A stretch of DNA of 64,000 nt from Phytoseiulus persimilis (Eukaryota; Arthropoda; Arachnida; Mesostigmata; Phytoseiidae): contig CM075102.1 of assembly GCA_037576195.1 (NCBI GenBank), forward strand, positions 11,222,001 to 11,286,000. The letters are read 5' to 3'. The notes under the pieces are model-generated. The model was not told the origin of the DNA. It did no database searches and saw only the letters and a program-made list of their open reading frames with translations. The position numbers and the translations under genes are program-made. Position 1 is the stretch's first letter. Every line of letters begins with the position of its first letter. This document shows, in pieces, positions 1 through 13,242 of this stretch.

Positions 1-3000
1 GGACAGTTCGTGTTGTTCGGCCCCAGAGAGGCTTTTGCGATGGAGGGCGCGGAAGCTCCCCCCGCGGTTTGAAGCGGAAACTCGTTGAATCGGGGCACGA
101 CTGGAGAGTGGGACACGAAAGCGAATGGGAATCAATTTTTCACATCGCTTTTCACCGTCGACGAGCAATGCGTTCAAATTAGTGGCGTTCGAGCGAGCAA
201 TTCGAAACGCTGAAATCTTCCGAGTCACGGTGATCCGTCAAACGCATGCACATCTGCTGAAAGAAGAAATCAACGACGTCTTCTCAAACTTCACAAGCCG
301 TCGCATCTCATGTATGCTCATCCGCCCGCTCGTTCCTTTCTTCGTTCGTTTGGTCGCTTCAGTGACGATTTTCGTTCTGACAAACGAGGTCCGCTGGCCG
401 CAGTTCCCAGCCGAAATGGAGGCGAGGGGAAAATCGGACTTATTCTCTGGAAATCAGCTGTGGGAACCGCAACGTCGGTCGGTCGGACGAACCTTTCCAT
501 GAATCTAGGGCTGGGGTGACGAACGTTCCGAAATAGCTCTTCGATAAATTTTGATGTCTCTCTCCGATGCCTCGAAGCGTAACGCGTCGGTTCCACAGCG
601 AGATTCCGTGGTTTGCCCGTGAGTATGAAGAACGACACCGACCGCGCACATAATCAAAACTCTACATCTTCATCTGTTTATTTATACGCTGCGCGAGAGA
701 ATGCATTTAGAAAAATGGAGGGCTGCCTCTGGGCGACTAATGCACTCGTATATCATGCAGCCTACTGTGTGCCTTCGGGAGCGATCAAGTTATTCCGGCT
801 GGAAGCAGCCGCAACGGAGAAAATCATTCCGCTGATCGCAACAATTCTTTCTGGGATGTATTTATTTCACCCTTGAACCCCACCGGAATAGTAGTCCAGC
901 TTTCGCGTTCAGGCCCGGGGCCCGATTGTTGATGGTTGGTTGATGCTGGGATTTCGGGGAAAATTTTTTTGAAACATTGTCCGTTCGTACGACGCGCTAT
1001 CCGAACATAACCGAACACGTTCTAAACGAAAAAACAATGCATAAGTTTCATCGAAACCAGAGCGGCCATCTAATCGATCCGGTCGATTGAGACACGAGCG
1101 AATTCAAAAACGAGCACGTATCGGTACCGTCCAGCGTCAAGAAGGAGTGTACGCGAGGGTGAAAAATTATGCTCCGCTTTCGAAACGTACCATTGTAGTT
1201 ATCCTTTTCTTCTCGCCATCGAACGCGTTCAAGACTACGTTGACCGAGGACAGTCCGGGCGAGAGCCCTGGGAAGATTTGTGAACTATGTTTTGCCTGTT
1301 CATTAGCGTTGCGTGTAAATGAACGGATTGATTGATATTGGAATGCACGAAGAACGGCGACAGCCGCATGTTGACAGGCTCATCCACGGTCCGTCCGGGA
1401 CGGTACCGTCTCTTTCAATCCCCGGTAAATAATCGGGGTAAATTATAACGATCACGCCGAAGAACAACAATCGCATTAATTGATCCGATGAACCGGCTCT
1501 CACATCCAGCGTGCTGCAACCATCTTTCGCGAGGCTTTTCGCGCTCTTGTCGGACGAATAGTAGGGGCGGTCGTGGTAGTTTCAGTTGCTGTCATCAGAA
1601 AACGACCTTCTTTGTTTTCCGGCTGAACCTTTCCGCGAGCCCTCAGAAGTGTCCCGGGATCACCTTTCGGTATCAGAAAACGACCTGTGGAACGTTTAAT
1701 GAACAGTGATCCTTCCCAGGACGAAAACGACGGCAACTACTCAGGCCTAGAAGGCTGAGGTCCACTTCAAACGTATCCGACACCGAAGACTGTTAGGCCA
1801 CGAACCGGTGCTCAAATACGCACCTTAGCGGGACCTCCTCCGATCGCTGCGTGGCAATGACTGCGATGGGCAATGAGAACCGCTCGAAAAAAGTGTTGCG
1901 ACAGAGCTCGCTCGGCCTGAATAACATCGTTCTTAATCCACTTCCTCGACGCTAACGACACACCGGAGTCGTTCGTCCAAGCTCGAGTTTCGATGGATCA
2001 ATTTTGGACCCATCCGCTCGGGAGTCGGCTAATGTTCCATTTTGAGCGTCCCCGTGGAGTTAAGGCTGCAGTTCGCGCAAAAGATCGTGCTGACGTTGAC
2101 CCTATCCTGTAAACAGCAGCGAAATCTCGTCGATCGTTTTCTGCCCGCGATGAGATCTGTTTTTGAAAAATAATTGCGGATTATGCAAAGTTGTGCAGTC
2201 GAGACTGCTCGGGGTGCTTCGCTGCTTAACGATCCACCGTTTGTTTTTTTTTTGGCCGAGAAACCTCGGCTTGAAGTTTATTTACTTTCCCGAGCGAGGA
2301 TTCTGTTCACCCGAGAGGACGACATGACCGAGGATGATTGAGCTCAGTCAATGTGGGGTCGGAGCACGAACGAGGCGAGCAATAGAATACGGAGGCAACG
2401 AGGATCAGAGTCCTCGTGTCTGGGCTCATCAGCACTTGAGTCGGCGGCCCGTGTTGATCTGGGTTTCGGGAAGGAAACGTCAACGAGAACCATTCACATC
2501 GCTCCCCACAGCTCGATTAGAGCCGGAGAGGAATGAAACGAGGAATCATGGTCACCTTCCAGCGTCGATGTCTTCACTGGGCTCCGACGTGTGGCCAACT
2601 ACATGTATTACTGCAGGTCACGCATAAGCTTGAGTTTTACCAAGACAAACACACGCGGCCGCGGATGAACACACCCTAACTAAACGAAGCACCAACCGAC
2701 CAATGTGCGAGCGCTCCCACCACCCGGACACTTCAAGATCAGGTAGGTTAGATTCCGTGCGCCTGCGCCGGTAAGCGTTCAGCGTGAAATTTGAAAGATT
2801 CATTATCTCCGAAAAAACCACAGGAGATCAACACCTGAGTCGTCTCCCGACGTCTCGGCAGGAAGTTACCATCCCTGCTCAACCAGTATCACGAAATCGC
2901 GTTCAGCGTTTAGCTAAGGTTTCATTGGTCGGAACCGCTCGGGGACGGGGAAAAACGCAGCCGCTTGCTCGGTCGGCGCTCTTAGAATATGTTATTCGCA

Positions 3001-4241
3001 GACGTTGACGTCTTAAGACATCAAATAACTCTGCTCTCAATATGAGAACGAGGTATTACCAATGGCTTCGCCGACAACGTTGACGGCGACGACGTCAGCT
3101 TGATTCGAGCTCACTAGTAGTTTGATTCCGAGGAGAATGTTGAATGATTCAGTTTCAGAAGCGCTGCCGCAAGTCGCTGAAAGATTCGAACTGGTTTGCT
3201 GTCTGTCATGTTCGGTGTGCATTTCAGACGAATCCCAGGAAGGCAGACGAAATTCCTGACTAGCTTGCGGCTGATTTCCTGCCCGTCCGTCCGTCCGTCA
3301 ATCTGCACACTCGAGTCGCGCATGTGGACGATGGACTCATTGATCGATGGACGAACCGACCGATGGACAGAAAGCTGGCGAAATGTTTCGGAAAAGGGGT
3401 TCGGAAGAATATCTCGGGAGGTGGAATGTGTGGCCGTGGCCCAGTGGTGTCTTTGCATGTCTCAATCCATGACAGACGGGTGCCGGTCGTCCCATCGAGC
3501 TTGGAAAAAGAAAAAGAGATGGAGAACGAGCGACATTCAAATTGGTATCCACCGCCACTGTGTAGCACACACAGGCGGCGCTTCTGGAAAAGGATCCACG
3601 CCACCTCTCCTCCGTCATGGATGTCGTTGTTGTCGACGACTACGGCTGGTGAACAATCAATGCCCAAAGGATGCGAAGGCCCGACAGTTGAATTGAGACT
3701 TCGAACCGCCGCAGCCGACCGGCGCTGGCTGTTGGCAACTTACTAATTGACACCAGAAGACGCAGCGAAGGCTAGCCCGAGGATGGATCGAAAGATAGGA
3801 AGGCAACGAAAAATAGGCGATGACATGCTCGGTTTCCAGTTCAATTCTTCATCACGTCGCCGCAACCGCCGCCGCCGCCACCGTCTTGAGTTCCGGTGGG
3901 AGATTCGCTGCAGCCACTTTCGAACTCCGCTCGAGCTCCCCAATCGAGAGATGATGTCGCCGTACTGTACAAAATGACCCCCGGACGACATTTGTTGCGG
4001 AAAGCACGAGCTCGAAGCTGTAAAACGAAGCGAAAAACTCTCATGAGCTTCCCCATTCACGCGGATTAAATCACAGCGAAATAATGATGTCGTCTCGGAG
4101 GGCCGACCGAGGCCGTTGTAGAAGATAGCTAAACAGATGTACGAATAGATATTACATGGATAGACAGAGCTGCACGGGAATTGATTGAAAAAGACATGAT
4201 CGGCAGCCACTTCGGCTTCTTCGATTTACGCTTCTTGGAAT
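1..4241. other. No supported gene; featureless DNA
   Basis: Both strands contain only short open frames of roughly chance length, several of them overlapping antisense to one another (for example around 3.2-3.7 kb). I see no conserved motif, no convincing start exon and no transposon end. Around 3.84-3.88 kb there is a run of CCG/CCA triplets, and tetranucleotide runs occur at 3.28-3.37 kb. Confidence 0.5.
3281..3300. repeat. (CCGT)n tetranucleotide run
   Basis: About four consecutive CCGT units are followed by degenerate GATGGAC/GACC units up to about 3,370. A simple repeat with no evident function. Confidence 0.8.
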
Positions 4242-4553
4242 TCACGACGGAGATGAAGGATTCCTAATGAAAATCGTCCATCTCTGCGCTTCCTCGCTCG
4301 ATCGCGGAGCGAAGGATGTTGCCTGCTCCTCTCCCATCGGCTCCCGGAGCCATAACTGATAAAGAGCAATATCATTATCCTCTTCAGCTGAATCGTCAAC
4401 CGCAACGAGGAAAGCTTCGATCGCGACTCTAACAACTGGGACATCAATGACTAATTGGGTATACTGCTCGACCTCGTTCCCGATTGTCTTCATCCGATGG
4501 CGCTCAATGATTAGCTGATCGACATGCAGATGAGAAATTACGGTGGTGAACAT
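4242..4553 (-). CDS. Candidate coding exon or short protein, unknown function
   Basis: An open frame of 103 codons plus stop begins with an ATG at 4,553, directly after a possible acceptor (AATAACACAG on the minus strand). It could therefore be a start exon or the terminal exon of a longer transcript. The product is balanced and acidic, with a central stretch AEEDND following a hydrophobic/valine-rich segment, which differs from the Arg/Ser/Cys-rich composition of most chance frames here. No family is recognised and there is no signal peptide or clear membrane segment. Nothing nearby on the same strand obviously joins to it. It may still be a chance frame; similarity to any arthropod protein would settle it. 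Confidence 0.27.
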   Translation of the reverse strand: MFTTVISHLHVDQLIIERHRMKTIGNEVEQYTQLVIDVPVVRVAIEAFLVAVDDSAEEDNDIALYQLWLREPMGEEQATSFAPRSSEEAQRWTIFIRNPSSPS

Positions 4554-7225
4554 TCTGTGTTATTGAAATGGTCGATTGGCGTTACGACACGGATTTCCCC
4601 GCCACAGCGTGTCTATTTGTCTTGGGCGTAACTCAGCCCCAGAAGCGTACGGAGTGAAATTCCGACTCACCCCGGAGATCAGGTGTGAAGCGCCTACGCT
4701 GCCTCCACATACACAGTCCAAATGACCATTGTGTTCCCCATGGATATGCCTGGAGTTTGCGCCCGGAGTGCGATTCGGGACGTCAACAGCTCACGAAGCG
4801 ATAACTCGAACAGAACCGGAACTTTCCTCAGGATGGTATGGGAGGGTCCGCCGTTACGTCGTCTGGCGAATGTGAGCGCAACCACCTCATGGGAATTGGT
4901 GGAAAATGCTACTTGCGAATAACATTTCGTCTCTCGAGAAAGCAGAGCTTCAAAATCACACGAAGAGCTGTTGATCAGGACTTGGACGATACCTCACGGT
5001 CCAGGTACATTTCTGCTGCTGTTCCACCTTCTCTCCTAATGCCTACCTCCACAAATTGCAATAATTGCAGTCCTGTTGCTGGAGAGAGGCTGGATGAGCA
5101 AAGGAGCCGCGGCACACGGGAAAACGACGTCGAGTTTCTTCCGAAATATATGACAATTCGTTCATATCGATTTGCTCGCTGTTTTCCGTAAGAGGTCCTC
5201 AATGATAAAGGAAGAATGCGGCCAGAGACATCTGTCTCTTCTTTTCAGTCAATAATGGTCAGTCCGAGTAACGACAATACGATCTTGCTTCGCCTGACCG
5301 CCCGCCCGTCTGTCCATCCATCCATCGCTGTCATACCTCCTCATGTGGCTGTTCAGTCCGAGCTTGATGTTTTCTGTTGTTTCGGATCCGAATCATAGAG
5401 CAGCTGTTCCGTCGGACGTTCAATTGGACGCGGAGCCCATCGACGGATTTCAGTGACCGTCCTAAGCGACGGAGCTTCGAGGTGATAATCAGTCTCTGTT
5501 TTCTTCAGGTTTCATGTCGAAAAAATGTTCGAATTTCCGGGAACTCAGAGTGAACGGCTCGAGAATGCAGTTCAGTTTCCATCATGGGAGATGCTCTGAT
5601 TGTGGAGGCTTGATCAGTCGGATTGGGAAATTATCGGCGTGGATTCCAGTTCTATGTAATTTCGCCGATTTCGCGTCACTGACACCTGCCAGGAAACATA
5701 TCTGAAGTGCATTAGTATTTTGTTCTCGTTTCTTGGAGGAAGAAGACTAGATTGCCAAAAACACTCCATCCGTTATCTTTTAGCCTTGAACCATTAATAT
5801 ATGTCGGGTGTTATCGTAAAATGTATTTGCATTTAGGGCGGCCAGGAGATGATTCCGGTCTGGGTTCGCAGTTTGCTGTGGTAGAAATTGTCAAGCTGGA
5901 CGCTGTTGAAGAATCGGTTTGTAATTCAGATTTGGAGATTCGGTTGTCATCGAGTGAACGTACAGTGAGCCTCTTTTCGGACTCGTTATTCCCCACGATT
6001 CTTTTTGTTATCAAGCTCAGAATAAATACTTCGACGATCAAATTTTACACAGGTGTTCTACGAGGTCGACGCGAGTCCAGTTGAGAAGGAGTGATATCGC
6101 AGAGATAGCGCGGAGATTGAACCACGAGCGAGTCTTATGAATACATAACCGACTCTGTCGTGGTTGAGCGACGAGCTTGATTGGCAAAGCCCCTGGATTT
6201 CCATATTTTCCACCGTTCCGTGATTTGCCGTCTGAACTGGGAAAAGAGCAGCGCAAACTCTTTTGTCCAAAGCACATTACACGCACACTCCTCGACTTGT
6301 GAGTCTCAACGGTTTTTCCACCCCAAGCATACTGTCCACAAGAGGCTTCCCACAGCTAATCCGACTTGGATGCGTGATGGCGAAAATGTTAATGACGCCG
6401 TCGTGGGAATTTCATTCTTCTCCGTTTTTCAGCTTGTGAATAATGTTCGTATTGAAGCACACACGGAATACATTAACCAGTTCCACTGAATCATTAGTCC
6501 CGACGGAAATAATCGACGATCATCGGATTTCTGTGCCCTGAGATCGCTGCGTCTAACCTGCGAAGCCTCATAGTGGATCGGTTGAGAACGACCCCCTTCC
6601 CGGGGTCATCGCGAATTTCTCCGGAGTCGGATCTCAGCCCACGGCGGATCTAAATGTGAGTCCTGATTGGGTTCCAGGTCGGGCGCAGGAGGTGAACCTG
6701 GAGCTGGACATGAAGACACGGAAAACCCCAATATAAAAGCAAGCTCAGAGTCGAGGAATGAGAGGCATTCGAATGCTATGAGGCGCTCATGGTGAAGCAA
6801 TGGCCTCCAAACTTCTCCGACTGCACCACCTCTGCACATCACGTACGCCACAGCTATGCAGATGCCTCCTGCTCCGCAAGACGGCGGAACACTCCTCTAC
6901 TTTTTCTCCTTCTCCTTGCCTGCACATCGGAGTCTTGGCATGCTTCTGGGACAGTGTGGATAAAGCCGATATCGCGGCACCCCAAATGTCGTGGCTCCCA
7001 GTTTGGAAACGCAAACCACCATGAAGGAATCGCTGACGCGAGGAGCAAGCTGTTTTAATTTCGGCGTCCAATCTTGAAGTCCTGACCAATAAGTATAATA
7101 CTCCTTCAGATGACAACGGACCACTCCTGATTGTCCGTTCCGAACGCACCTCCCCTCCTTCTCGCGAGCACACTCTTCTCTTCGAAATCTCCGGCTCCGC
7201 AATTTCCATCCCTCGAGCTGATTGT
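4554..7225. other. No supported gene
   Basis: Weak open frames occur on both strands. The minus frame ending at 5,811 is serine/threonine-rich and could be a terminal exon, but an equally long plus-strand frame covers the same bases, so neither is called. Tetranucleotide runs are present at 5.3 kb. Confidence 0.45.
5299..5326. repeat. CCCG/TCCA tetranucleotide run
   Basis: Two CCCG-like units pass into TCTG and then three TCCA units. It resembles the run at 3.28 kb and is simple-sequence in nature. Confidence 0.7.
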
Positions 7226-7708
7226 GTGGATGGCAGTCGATATCTACTGCCGTGGGTTCAATCGCAAAATTCCGCATCGATGTATCCGTTTCCGACCCTG
7301 ACCTCTGCGGCTTCCTCATCCACTTCATACATCCGACGAAAGTTGCGCTTCTCGTTCCGCATCAAAAAGAGCATCACGGTGGTCGACGGCAGGCATGCCG
7401 TCCAGAACGATGTTTCGTACTGGAATGTTGCAGCGGAGAGAATAACCTCATTTGACACCCGGTCGTCGTCATTGTTGCAGTTCGAAATATCAGCGGGAAA
7501 ATTTCCCCCGTTGCGTCGTTTTCCTTCTCGTACTAACTCACCGAGAACGCTATCAGCACAGACGACGGAGGAAGATCCGTTATTCGCTGTCTGGCCTCCC
7601 CACAGTGACAAGAGGCTTCGAGTGAGTCCGGCTCTTTTTGTCTCGAAAGCGCCGGGAGTGGCGGTTCCCGGCTTGATCATGCGGACGGGAGGGAGACCTT
7701 ATCAGTGA
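7226..7708. other. Stretch open on both strands; coding strand unresolved
   Basis: The plus strand is open for 160 codons across this stretch, and the minus strand is open for 140 codons within it (7,258-7,680). The minus-strand frame contains an Asn/Asp run (CNNDDD), a composition often seen in real arthropod coding exons. The plus-strand frame carries more Arg/Ser. No start in good context, splice site or family motif decides between them. At most one is likely to be real. Confidence 0.3.
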
Positions 7709-7930
7709 CCAGCGCGCGTGATTCACACTGGTGGTAAGTCCCGGGACGACACAGGCAACGGAACACAGGATAAGTTGCGGCGCAGGTCCCGCTCCCGTCT
7801 AAGCTCGCAAGGGGGAACGAGCCGGTTGTTGGTGAGACCGTGACATTCCCTGACAGCGCCGAAAGAGAAGCCGTTGGAGCTCGTTCCAGATGGCGCGAAA
7901 CTCAAACGTCTTTAGTTAAGTGAGACATGT

Positions 7931-8321
7931 GTGAGACGTCAACGATTGAACTTGCACGGATCAATCGATCGCCTGCTTGCTCGAACCGTCCGTTGGCTCG
8001 CTGTTCCGCCGCCTGATTTGGCGGTGCTTGATTTTAATGACAGCGTCGGGGAGACATCTGGGTGTCGGAATGTCGAGAGCCCTCTTCTCGAACCCGAGTC
8101 AATACGATCCGCGACGAATAGGAGCGACGACGACGACAACAACAACACCGTTGCTCGATATCTTAATTGCCGGCTGTCGGAGTCTTCGACGACGCCCCTG
8201 CGACAACAACCTACGTGGCGACCTAATACGTCAGTCACCGGCGGCACATTGAACGATGCGAGCATCGCCGTCGCCGCAGCTCAGAAAACGATCGATGGAG
8301 CGATCGGTGGACTGAGCGGAG
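7931..8321 (+). CDS. Candidate internal exon with Asp/Asn run
   Basis: An open frame runs into a possible donor (GCGGAG|GTATTG) at 8,321/8,322, leaving phase 1. The coding-like part is the right half, which has an Asp run followed by an Asn run (DDDDNNN) and then an Ala/Ile-rich stretch. Such GAC/AAC triplet runs usually read as Asp/Asn on the coding strand, which favours plus. There is no in-frame ATG in good context, so it would be an internal exon whose acceptor I cannot place. No family is recognised. The minus strand is also open here, but reads as a Val/Leu/Ser-rich product. Confidence 0.22.
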
Positions 8322-9970
8322 GTATTGTGTATTTTTTCCGAGCTTGTGGCTCTGTTGTTTAGTTCTGTTCCCTTTGTTGTCCTCGTGGACGCGCACACTC
8401 ACGGCAACAGATGAGGATTATATCATCGTTTACGCCAAACGTCTGGGGACCATAGTGAACTTTTGGCTTCTGTGACGATAACGTTGTCAGAAATGGCAAC
8501 GAATGTCAAGTCGGCAAGTGCATCAGTACCTCAACACGGGACAAAGATTAGCCCTTCCAAAATATGAACGAAAAGAATCGCTGTTCACCGACCTTCCTCT
8601 CTTTCTACTGCTGTCGGCTCCCTTGAAAGCAAGAAGAGATCTCGTTGACAGCGACGGTCCGAGGCGACGGGCGTCGGTACTGAAAACGAGCTTTTGAAAG
8701 AGCCAGAGATTCACTGTGTGACTTCTTAAAAACATGGACATGAAGCTCTGCTCCTCGTATCCGATGGCCCGCGTCCCGGATGTCGAGTCCGGAAGGTCAG
8801 CTAGTCCACTCTCCAAATCCCAGCTGGCTGCGAGCGACTCTTCTACCCTTTCTGAACTCAAGAATGGTAACCCATATGGTTAAAGTGCGGATAGACTCCG
8901 ATGAGGTTTACATGATGCATCGTCTCCCCCTCTATCAACTCATACTTCAGTTGAATTGAAAGCCCACTCTTTTTTGAGATATGTCCCGACTCGATCAGCC
9001 TAGTCTCCGTCCAAAACGAAGCGTGTACACAGGAGCCCCGAACATAGGACGTGATAGCTGTGGCCAACATCCAGCGGTGTTGTACCAAGATCGAGGCAAA
9101 CCGTCTCGAGCCACAGCCAACTGTCTCATGCTTGACCGCGCTGATGTTGAGAATTTTAGAACAGGTTAGCAAGCAGGAATTGTCTTTCGCCGTTCTTGAC
9201 GAGGAAATCGGTCGATATGATCCTATCGATCGGAACTACTGTGACCGTAACTTACAGCCACCGCCATCATAATTGATAGTTGCCGTGACCATCATTGATC
9301 GTTAGTGACGAGAAGCTCATACGATCGAGAATATACTCGCATCGAATGGGCTCTCGTTGACCAGCGCAGATGTTCCGTAATGAGGGTGACGGCTGTCGTC
9401 TCCACTGAGCTCAGCTGCGGATTCTCCGTCAGCGTCGTGTTATCATTTTTTTCCTTCTTCTTCTCCCAGGTGAAGGGTGGGATCTTACTGCATGGTTTCG
9501 AGAGGCTCTGCTCGGGCGATACCACCAGTTATGATGAGAATGAATTCTAGACAATAGCCAGCAGGCGATTCCGGCGTTACCGTACGCTCGACAGGAACGC
9601 CTCGGCACCTCCGTCAGCTTGGCGACTTGGAAACTAAGTCGCCGTTTTATGTCATGCGTGGTCAGCATTGACAACGTCCGACGGGGCATGCATCCAACTT
9701 CCAACTTGCCTCCGCGATGCGTCAGGAGCAGCGTTATCCTCCTCAGGTGATTTATTTCTCTTTAGCCGACGGAGGGAATCGTTCTAGAAAATATCCTTGA
9801 TTGATAAAGATGATGCCGCGTCGACTCTAGTCGTGATTCCAGCTGCCAAGCTGGGTATGGCTTCCGATCCAGGCAAGCCTAGAAGCGAACAGACTACTTT
9901 GAAAAGCATCGTGGACTCCTCTATTCACTCAGCTTTGCATTCATTGCAACATGTGAGGCTCCGCTACGAG
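8322..9970. other. No supported gene
   Basis: Overlapping frames on both strands between 8.86 and 9.27 kb have protein-like composition but no motif and no splice-site support. Nothing else is evident. Confidence 0.45.
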
Positions 9971-10126
9971 ATGACAGCTCGATCATGGAGCCTCGTGAGC
10001 CTTCTGTCAGTCGCGATCGTTGCCTTCAAGTCGCAATCAGCGCTGACCATTAGCGCGGGTAGTCAATCCTGGAATCGGAGTCATCTGTCAAACCCTTCCT
10101 TGACAACTCCCAACGGAGACAAATAA
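9971..10126 (+). CDS. Possible short secreted peptide
   Basis: An ATG (context ACGAGATGA) opens a 51-codon frame ending in TAA. The N terminus has the shape of a signal peptide: a short polar start with one Arg, a hydrophobic core (LVSLLSVAIVAF) and small residues (SQSA) where cleavage would be expected. The remainder is Ser/Asn/Thr-rich, with no cysteine framework and no clear dibasic sites. The same frame is open for a further 58 codons upstream, so the ATG may instead be internal. No family is recognised. Confidence 0.2.
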   Translation: MTARSWSLVSLLSVAIVAFKSQSALTISAGSQSWNRSHLSNPSLTTPNGDK

Positions 10127-13019
10127 TGACGACGCCCGCGCTCGACCAATATATCGCTCAACAGTCGTCCGGATCTCGGAATTCAAGCACTTGTATCACA
10201 AGGCGGATTCCGAGCCGGCAACGGAGGGACGAATATCGGTGACTGATGATTTTTCATGATCGTCGCAGCGGAAAAACAAACCAGGAAAGCAAACTCGACT
10301 CGATACCCAGCGAGATTCGCCCGGAGCACGAGCCGAGGAAGGTCTTCCACAGAGGGGAAGACTCGAATATGGGTTAGCTCTCCCAAGAAAGCTCCGGCTC
10401 TTCAGACGTGTTCAGATCTCACTTTCGAAATAGGCTCTTCGAGGCACCCGTCCAGAGGGGAATCAATATTCCTATCAAGCAATCTCCACCGTCAGGCGTG
10501 AGACTTGTCCATGACAGTGACCAAAATAATGAGAGGGCGATTTCGGTGGCTCAAATCCGGCTCTGGCCTCGGCGGAGTTCAGTCTTCGCTGAAGTTCATC
10601 TGCGACGCGACCTCCCATGTCGGAAGCCTCACGGGAATAAACAGTTCTTCTTTCGAGAAACAATCGGGACGGTGGAGTCCGATTTCGCGCCACAGGCCGG
10701 CCAGCTTCCGGCAGCTGATGTGCGCCGTCATAGGTCCTCGGAAAGCCGGCGGGGGCAGTCGAAGCAAAAATGATGAAATAGAGTGGAAACCAAGGGAACT
10801 AATGCATCGCATCCGTTCCTCGGAGTTCGAAGGGAGGAGAAGGTTTACAATATAGCCCTCCCGAGTTCCGTGAGTGGAGGCGATGCGATGCCGGTGGCAC
10901 TCCGTGAAAAATATCGTCTCCTTGGAACCGGCTCTGAAACCAAGTGAATCGGCCCCAACGATTTGAGAACATTCGAGAAGATGTCACGAATGAATCATCC
11001 GAAACGCGAGCACTTGTAGTAATCCGTACTGACAGTTTCAACGGCGAACTGACACTCCATGTAACATAGCTTCGAACAGAGCACTGGGGGCACGGCTGAT
11101 AAACGACGACAACAACTTGATGAAAAATGTTTCGCTTCAGCCAAACGATCATGGGTCGCCGCTCTACGTCGCTGGAGACCATCGATCGGGCAACTGGACT
11201 TGGCACAAATCTCACACGAAAAATGCTCCTAACTATTATCGCCGACGATTTGAACTTTTTCACGCGGCTCCGAGACGAGGAGGCTTAAGTGGACAGTGAT
11301 GCGTGATGGTGATATACGCAGATTTATTTTTACGTATCGCGGCGTACTGAGCGTCGAGCGAGTGAGCGAACGCGCGCGAGTCCCATGTTTTTCCTCCTTT
11401 TGTTCTGCTAGCTGGGCGATTCATCAGTTCCTAAGACGGGTAAATGAGCAGCACATTCCGCTCAAATCACTGACAACGATAAAGAATCGGTGACTTCGCA
11501 CGCGGCACTCCGCTGCTTCCTCGGATATCCAGCAAACGCTCGGAAGGTCGAGCTGACCGAATGTTGGATTGATCTGCGCTAGAGCGCTGAATTGATCGGA
11601 CTCATTACCGCGAGACTAGTTGACAACGGGGAAGAAAAATGCGAAGCCATGCGGAGACGAGCTGGAAAAATTGATCAATTTTCTCTGGGATGAAGTCGTT
11701 CTTCGCAGAATCGTCCGACCGGAATCCAATGCGCTTTGATGTCTGAGGATACTGAAACGAAAGCTCGTGATCACTCAGAAGCGCAGTCCCACGGGTCGGA
11801 AATCAATCTAACGGGCTGCGGTATTTCTTACAGAGCGTCAAGATGGCACGGTCCAACAACAATGTTTCCCCCGTTCCGAAACACGTTGAGACAGGGTTTG
11901 GCAACCTGTTCCGACCCGTGGCTCGGATCTGCACGCCCGAACCTGGAGCAGGCGAAACCCATGGGAAAATTCGATCCTGAGAGAGACAGAGGTTCGGTTT
12001 CTCATCTCGAGTGCTGCGTTCCGTTGCGAAACTGCGTTCTAAATGGGCTACCGAACCCTGCGCTCTCTGATCAAAGGCTCATCCTGTGAAAGTTTCGAAA
12101 GAGGTGGGTTTCCTACCTGGAAGAAGTGGAAGTGGGGAACTACAGAGTTTCGTCGAGTTGTACGCCTTCCACGCCCAACATAGACGCCGCCCGTTCGAAT
12201 CCGGCGTCCGGAAGGTGCTGGCCCCTAGAATAGGGGACCCCCGCTGCAAGAGCGTAGCTGAACTTCCGGCTACGATGAACACTCCGCGTGGAACGAAGTC
12301 GATGTAACCGAGGGCAGAAATTACGGAAAAAGAACAGGAACTGTAATGGGCTCGTAGCCGAGATCTATCATAGGACGAGTTCGTCATTCGAGGATTCGTT
12401 CCTCCATCCCAATAGCTCAATGTAGGCAGGTGTATTGAGTGGTTTTCGACGATGCACCCATCTGCGAACAAGAACAGGACGAGTAGATTTTCTCACGCTG
12501 CGTATCCTCGAAACACGGCCGGATGGATCAATGTCCGCAGCACGAAACGAGAACTTGATCTCCTTTTTGAATGATTTGGTGATTTTTCCGATTCGGATCT
12601 ATGTCTTCTTTCCCTCCAGAACGCGAAAATGCGAAAAGTGCATTTATAAACGCAACGGGACCGGAATGTGTGCTCGCATGACGCACAGTTTTCCGTCGAA
12701 ACCGAGAATTTCCGCCGGTACCAAGTTTTTTTCCGTTTCTGGAAGAAGAGAAGGGGAAAATTCTTCTTCTTTCCTTTCTGAACGTTGGCGTGTCCCAAGT
12801 ATAAATTTAGACATCAGCTCTCAGCACAATGTGTCTACTATGTGTGTGTGCGGATTTTTTTGACAAACCGGCTCTCTATTTTCTTCTCCAGCTGTCCGGC
12901 TCCCCTAATTACTCCGGCACGCGTTGTAGCAGTGGCAGCTAGGCGGCCATTGGAGCCGGCGAGCAGCTAGGCTGAGGAGCCGGCCAGTCGAAGAGAGGCA
13001 GGAAAAGGTTCAAAAAACC
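10127..13019. other. No supported gene
   Basis: The longest frame is a 154-codon minus-strand one (10,799-11,263) lacking an ATG start; it contains a Val run from GTT/GTC triplets and matches nothing I know. The stretch 12.88-13.0 kb leads up to the ATG at 13,020 and could be untranslated leader sequence. Confidence 0.45.
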
Positions 13020-13163
13020 ATGGAGGAGAAACAGCGGCTCGCACCAACGCCCGTCAAAGTCCACTCAGTCAGCGAGTCCCTTCGTTCGTCCATCCGCCAG
13101 TCACTTGGCCGCTGGACGACATTCAATTGGATCGAATGCACCGGTTCGATGGCAAAGAGATGA
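13020..13163 (+). CDS. Short candidate start exon
   Basis: An ATG in strong context (AAACCATGG) opens a 47-codon frame ending in TGA. The product begins MEEKQRLAPTP and continues with a Ser/Val-rich stretch and basic residues, typical of a cytosolic N terminus. The final codons may not be used if splicing occurs near 13,140, but the only GT there (CCG|GTTCGA) is weak. A minus-strand frame (13,010-13,237, ATG start) covers the same bases. No family is recognised. Confidence 0.25.
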   Translation: MEEKQRLAPTPVKVHSVSESLRSSIRQSLGRWTTFNWIECTGSMAKR

Positions 13164-13242
13164 CGTCGTTGATGCAGTGGCGGCGGCAGCGGCAGTATCA
13201 ACGACAAGTGAAAAATAAATTCCACATCGTCAGACATCGTGA

